Of a stretch of DNA of 64,000 nt, positions 63,221 through 64,000 are shown in pieces; position 1 is the stretch's first letter, and every line of letters starts with the position of its first letter. The stretch comes from DATLLJ01 sp035537875 (GTDB taxonomy: Bacteria; Acidobacteriota; Vicinamibacteria; Vicinamibacterales; CAVVIG01): positions 15,444 through 79,443 of the forward strand of contig DATLLJ010000086.1 in assembly GCA_035537875.1 (NCBI GenBank). The letters run 5' to 3'. Made by a program: the position numbers and the translations under genes. The notes below the pieces were generated by a model that saw only the letters and a list, made by a program, of their open reading frames with translations, made no database searches and was not told where the DNA came from.

Positions 63221-64000
63221 TCAGTGCGTCGTCTGAGATGCCTGTGCTGCCGACTGTTGACCCTTCTTGTGACTGGTCGCGAAAATGACGTGGAGCGACA
63301 TCAGCGCCTGCAGCGGGTGAGCGCCTGCCTCCACCAGCGGACCCACGTGCTCGCTCACGAGTCCGCCCTTCCCGACGTTGATCATTTCTTCCGCGGCCTT
63401 GCGCTGCGGCGGTGCGAGCTCATACTCCTTCACCACTGCATCGAAGTTGTTCAGAATCCGATCGCGCAGCTCCGCGCTGTGGCGGCTTTCGAAGAGGAGC
63501 TTGTTCAGGCCGTAGGCCTCGGCCGGCGGATGCTTGTAGTACGGGTAGGCCTGGTTCTGGAACTTGAATCCGCCGAACTGCTCGGCGACTTTCATCGGCT
63601 CCGTCTTGCGCGCCCGCTGCGGCAGGAAGCGCATCATCGCCAGACCGTGATGCCAGGTCGGAATGTAGTCGATCAGCTCGCCGCGCTGTGCGCCGATTGC
63701 GCCGAACATCGCCGCCCAGTTCAGCATCTCCGTGTTGCCGACCTCGTCGAGCTGCAGGTTCGTCATGCTGAGCAGCGCGTCGGGGTTGCCCGCCTCGAAC
63801 TGAGACACCATCCAGCGATCGAAGTCGAATTCCGGGTGCAGATACTTGGTGGTGCCAGGGAAGTGCGACATGCCCCCGCTGGTGATGATCGCCACGCGCT
63901 CCTTGCGGCTCTTGACGATGTCCGCCAGCGCCTTGCCGAACGCGGCGCAGCGCTGTGGCGTCGGCAGCGGCGGCACGTACACGTTCGTGAAGAACGGGAT
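63221..64000 (-). CDS. Extradiol dioxygenase, LigB domain fused to LigA-like domain (N-terminus outside window)
   Basis: The frame is open to the right edge (IPFFTNVYVPPLPTPQRC is part of it), so the N-terminal part is missing. About 260 residues are seen. The LigB (class III extradiol) part has AIITSGGMSHFPGTTKYLHPEFDFDRWM and a WHHGLAMMRFLP end. The C-terminal segment (YGLNKLLFESRHSAELRDRI, then EYELAPPQRKAAEEM and EAGAHPLQALMSLHV) looks like the LigA alpha-subunit fold. A LigB-LigA order in one chain is that of gallate-type dioxygenases. It would cleave a protocatechuate- or gallate-like ring using Fe(II). Confidence 0.85.
   Translation of the reverse strand: MPFFTNVYVPPLPTPQRCAAFGKALADIVKSRKERVAIITSGGMSHFPGTTKYLHPEFDFDRWMVSQFEAGNPDALLSMTNLQLDEVGNTEMLNWAAMFGAIGAQRGELIDYIPTWHHGLAMMRFLPQRARKTEPMKVAEQFGGFKFQNQAYPYYKHPPAEAYGLNKLLFESRHSAELRDRILNNFDAVVKEYELAPPQRKAAEEMINVGKGGLVSEHVGPLVEAGAHPLQALMSLHVIFATSHKKGQQSAAQASQTTH

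Overview
The window reads as a chromosomal segment of a GC-rich Gram-negative bacterium. The most likely source is an acidobacterium of the Vicinamibacteria type. That placement is inferred from gene content: a complete alternative complex III operon with fused ActB, DUF5916, DUF6152 and DUF6335 proteins, TonB receptors and porins carrying an N-terminal carboxypeptidase-regulatory-like domain, and many c-type cytochromes and cupredoxins. No rRNA or tRNA gene is present to settle it.

Layout. (1) 1-7.9 kb is a conserved housekeeping block: M50 protease end, trpS, scpA, scpB, rluB (inverted), cmk, a DUF6335 protein with a histone-like tail, rpsA, an HU/IHF gene and a HIT hydrolase. Heptamer tandem repeats lie in its gaps. 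(2) 7.9-11.2 kb holds two acyl-CoA dehydrogenases, a DinB-like protein and a PRC-barrel protein, closed by a third heptamer repeat locus. (3) 11.3-18.7 kb is the alternative complex III operon actABCDEF on the minus strand. (4) 18.8-21.6 kb carries a BamA/TamA-family protein and lgt. (5) 21.6-30.9 kb is an accessory block: a DUF5916 outer-membrane barrel, an octaheme cytochrome c, a LamG-like secreted protein and a three-gene Fe(III)-type ABC importer. It is flanked on the left by intact lgt and on the right by a decayed lgt fragment. (6) 31.0-58.7 kb is a dense metal and redox island. It contains two heavy-metal RND pumps, a porin/CuA/di-heme operon, a translationally coupled multicopper oxidase-ZIP-cupredoxin operon, a YHS peptide, His-rich secreted proteins, a TonB receptor, a heavy-metal-binding-domain protein, a second porin operon ending in a CusA-type pump, and a CusRS-like two-component system. 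(7) 58.7-64 kb holds an aldo/keto reductase, three secreted proteins (one DUF6152), a DASS transporter and a fused LigB-LigA extradiol dioxygenase cut by the window end.

How it fits together. The island looks like a periplasmic copper or other soft-metal economy. Porins and the TonB receptor would handle outer-membrane passage. His- and Met-rich proteins, HMBD and YHS modules would buffer metal. The multicopper oxidase and cupredoxins would do redox chemistry, ZIP would carry metal across the inner membrane, the RND pumps would export it, and a CusRS-like pair probably senses it. The metal is not identified by sequence alone. The strongest candidates for something undescribed are the multicopper oxidase-ZIP-cupredoxin unit with its twin AT-rich operator-like dyads, the porin/CuA/di-heme operon facing it, the DUF5916-octaheme pair, and the lgt scar that now supplies the 3' end of an RND pump gene.
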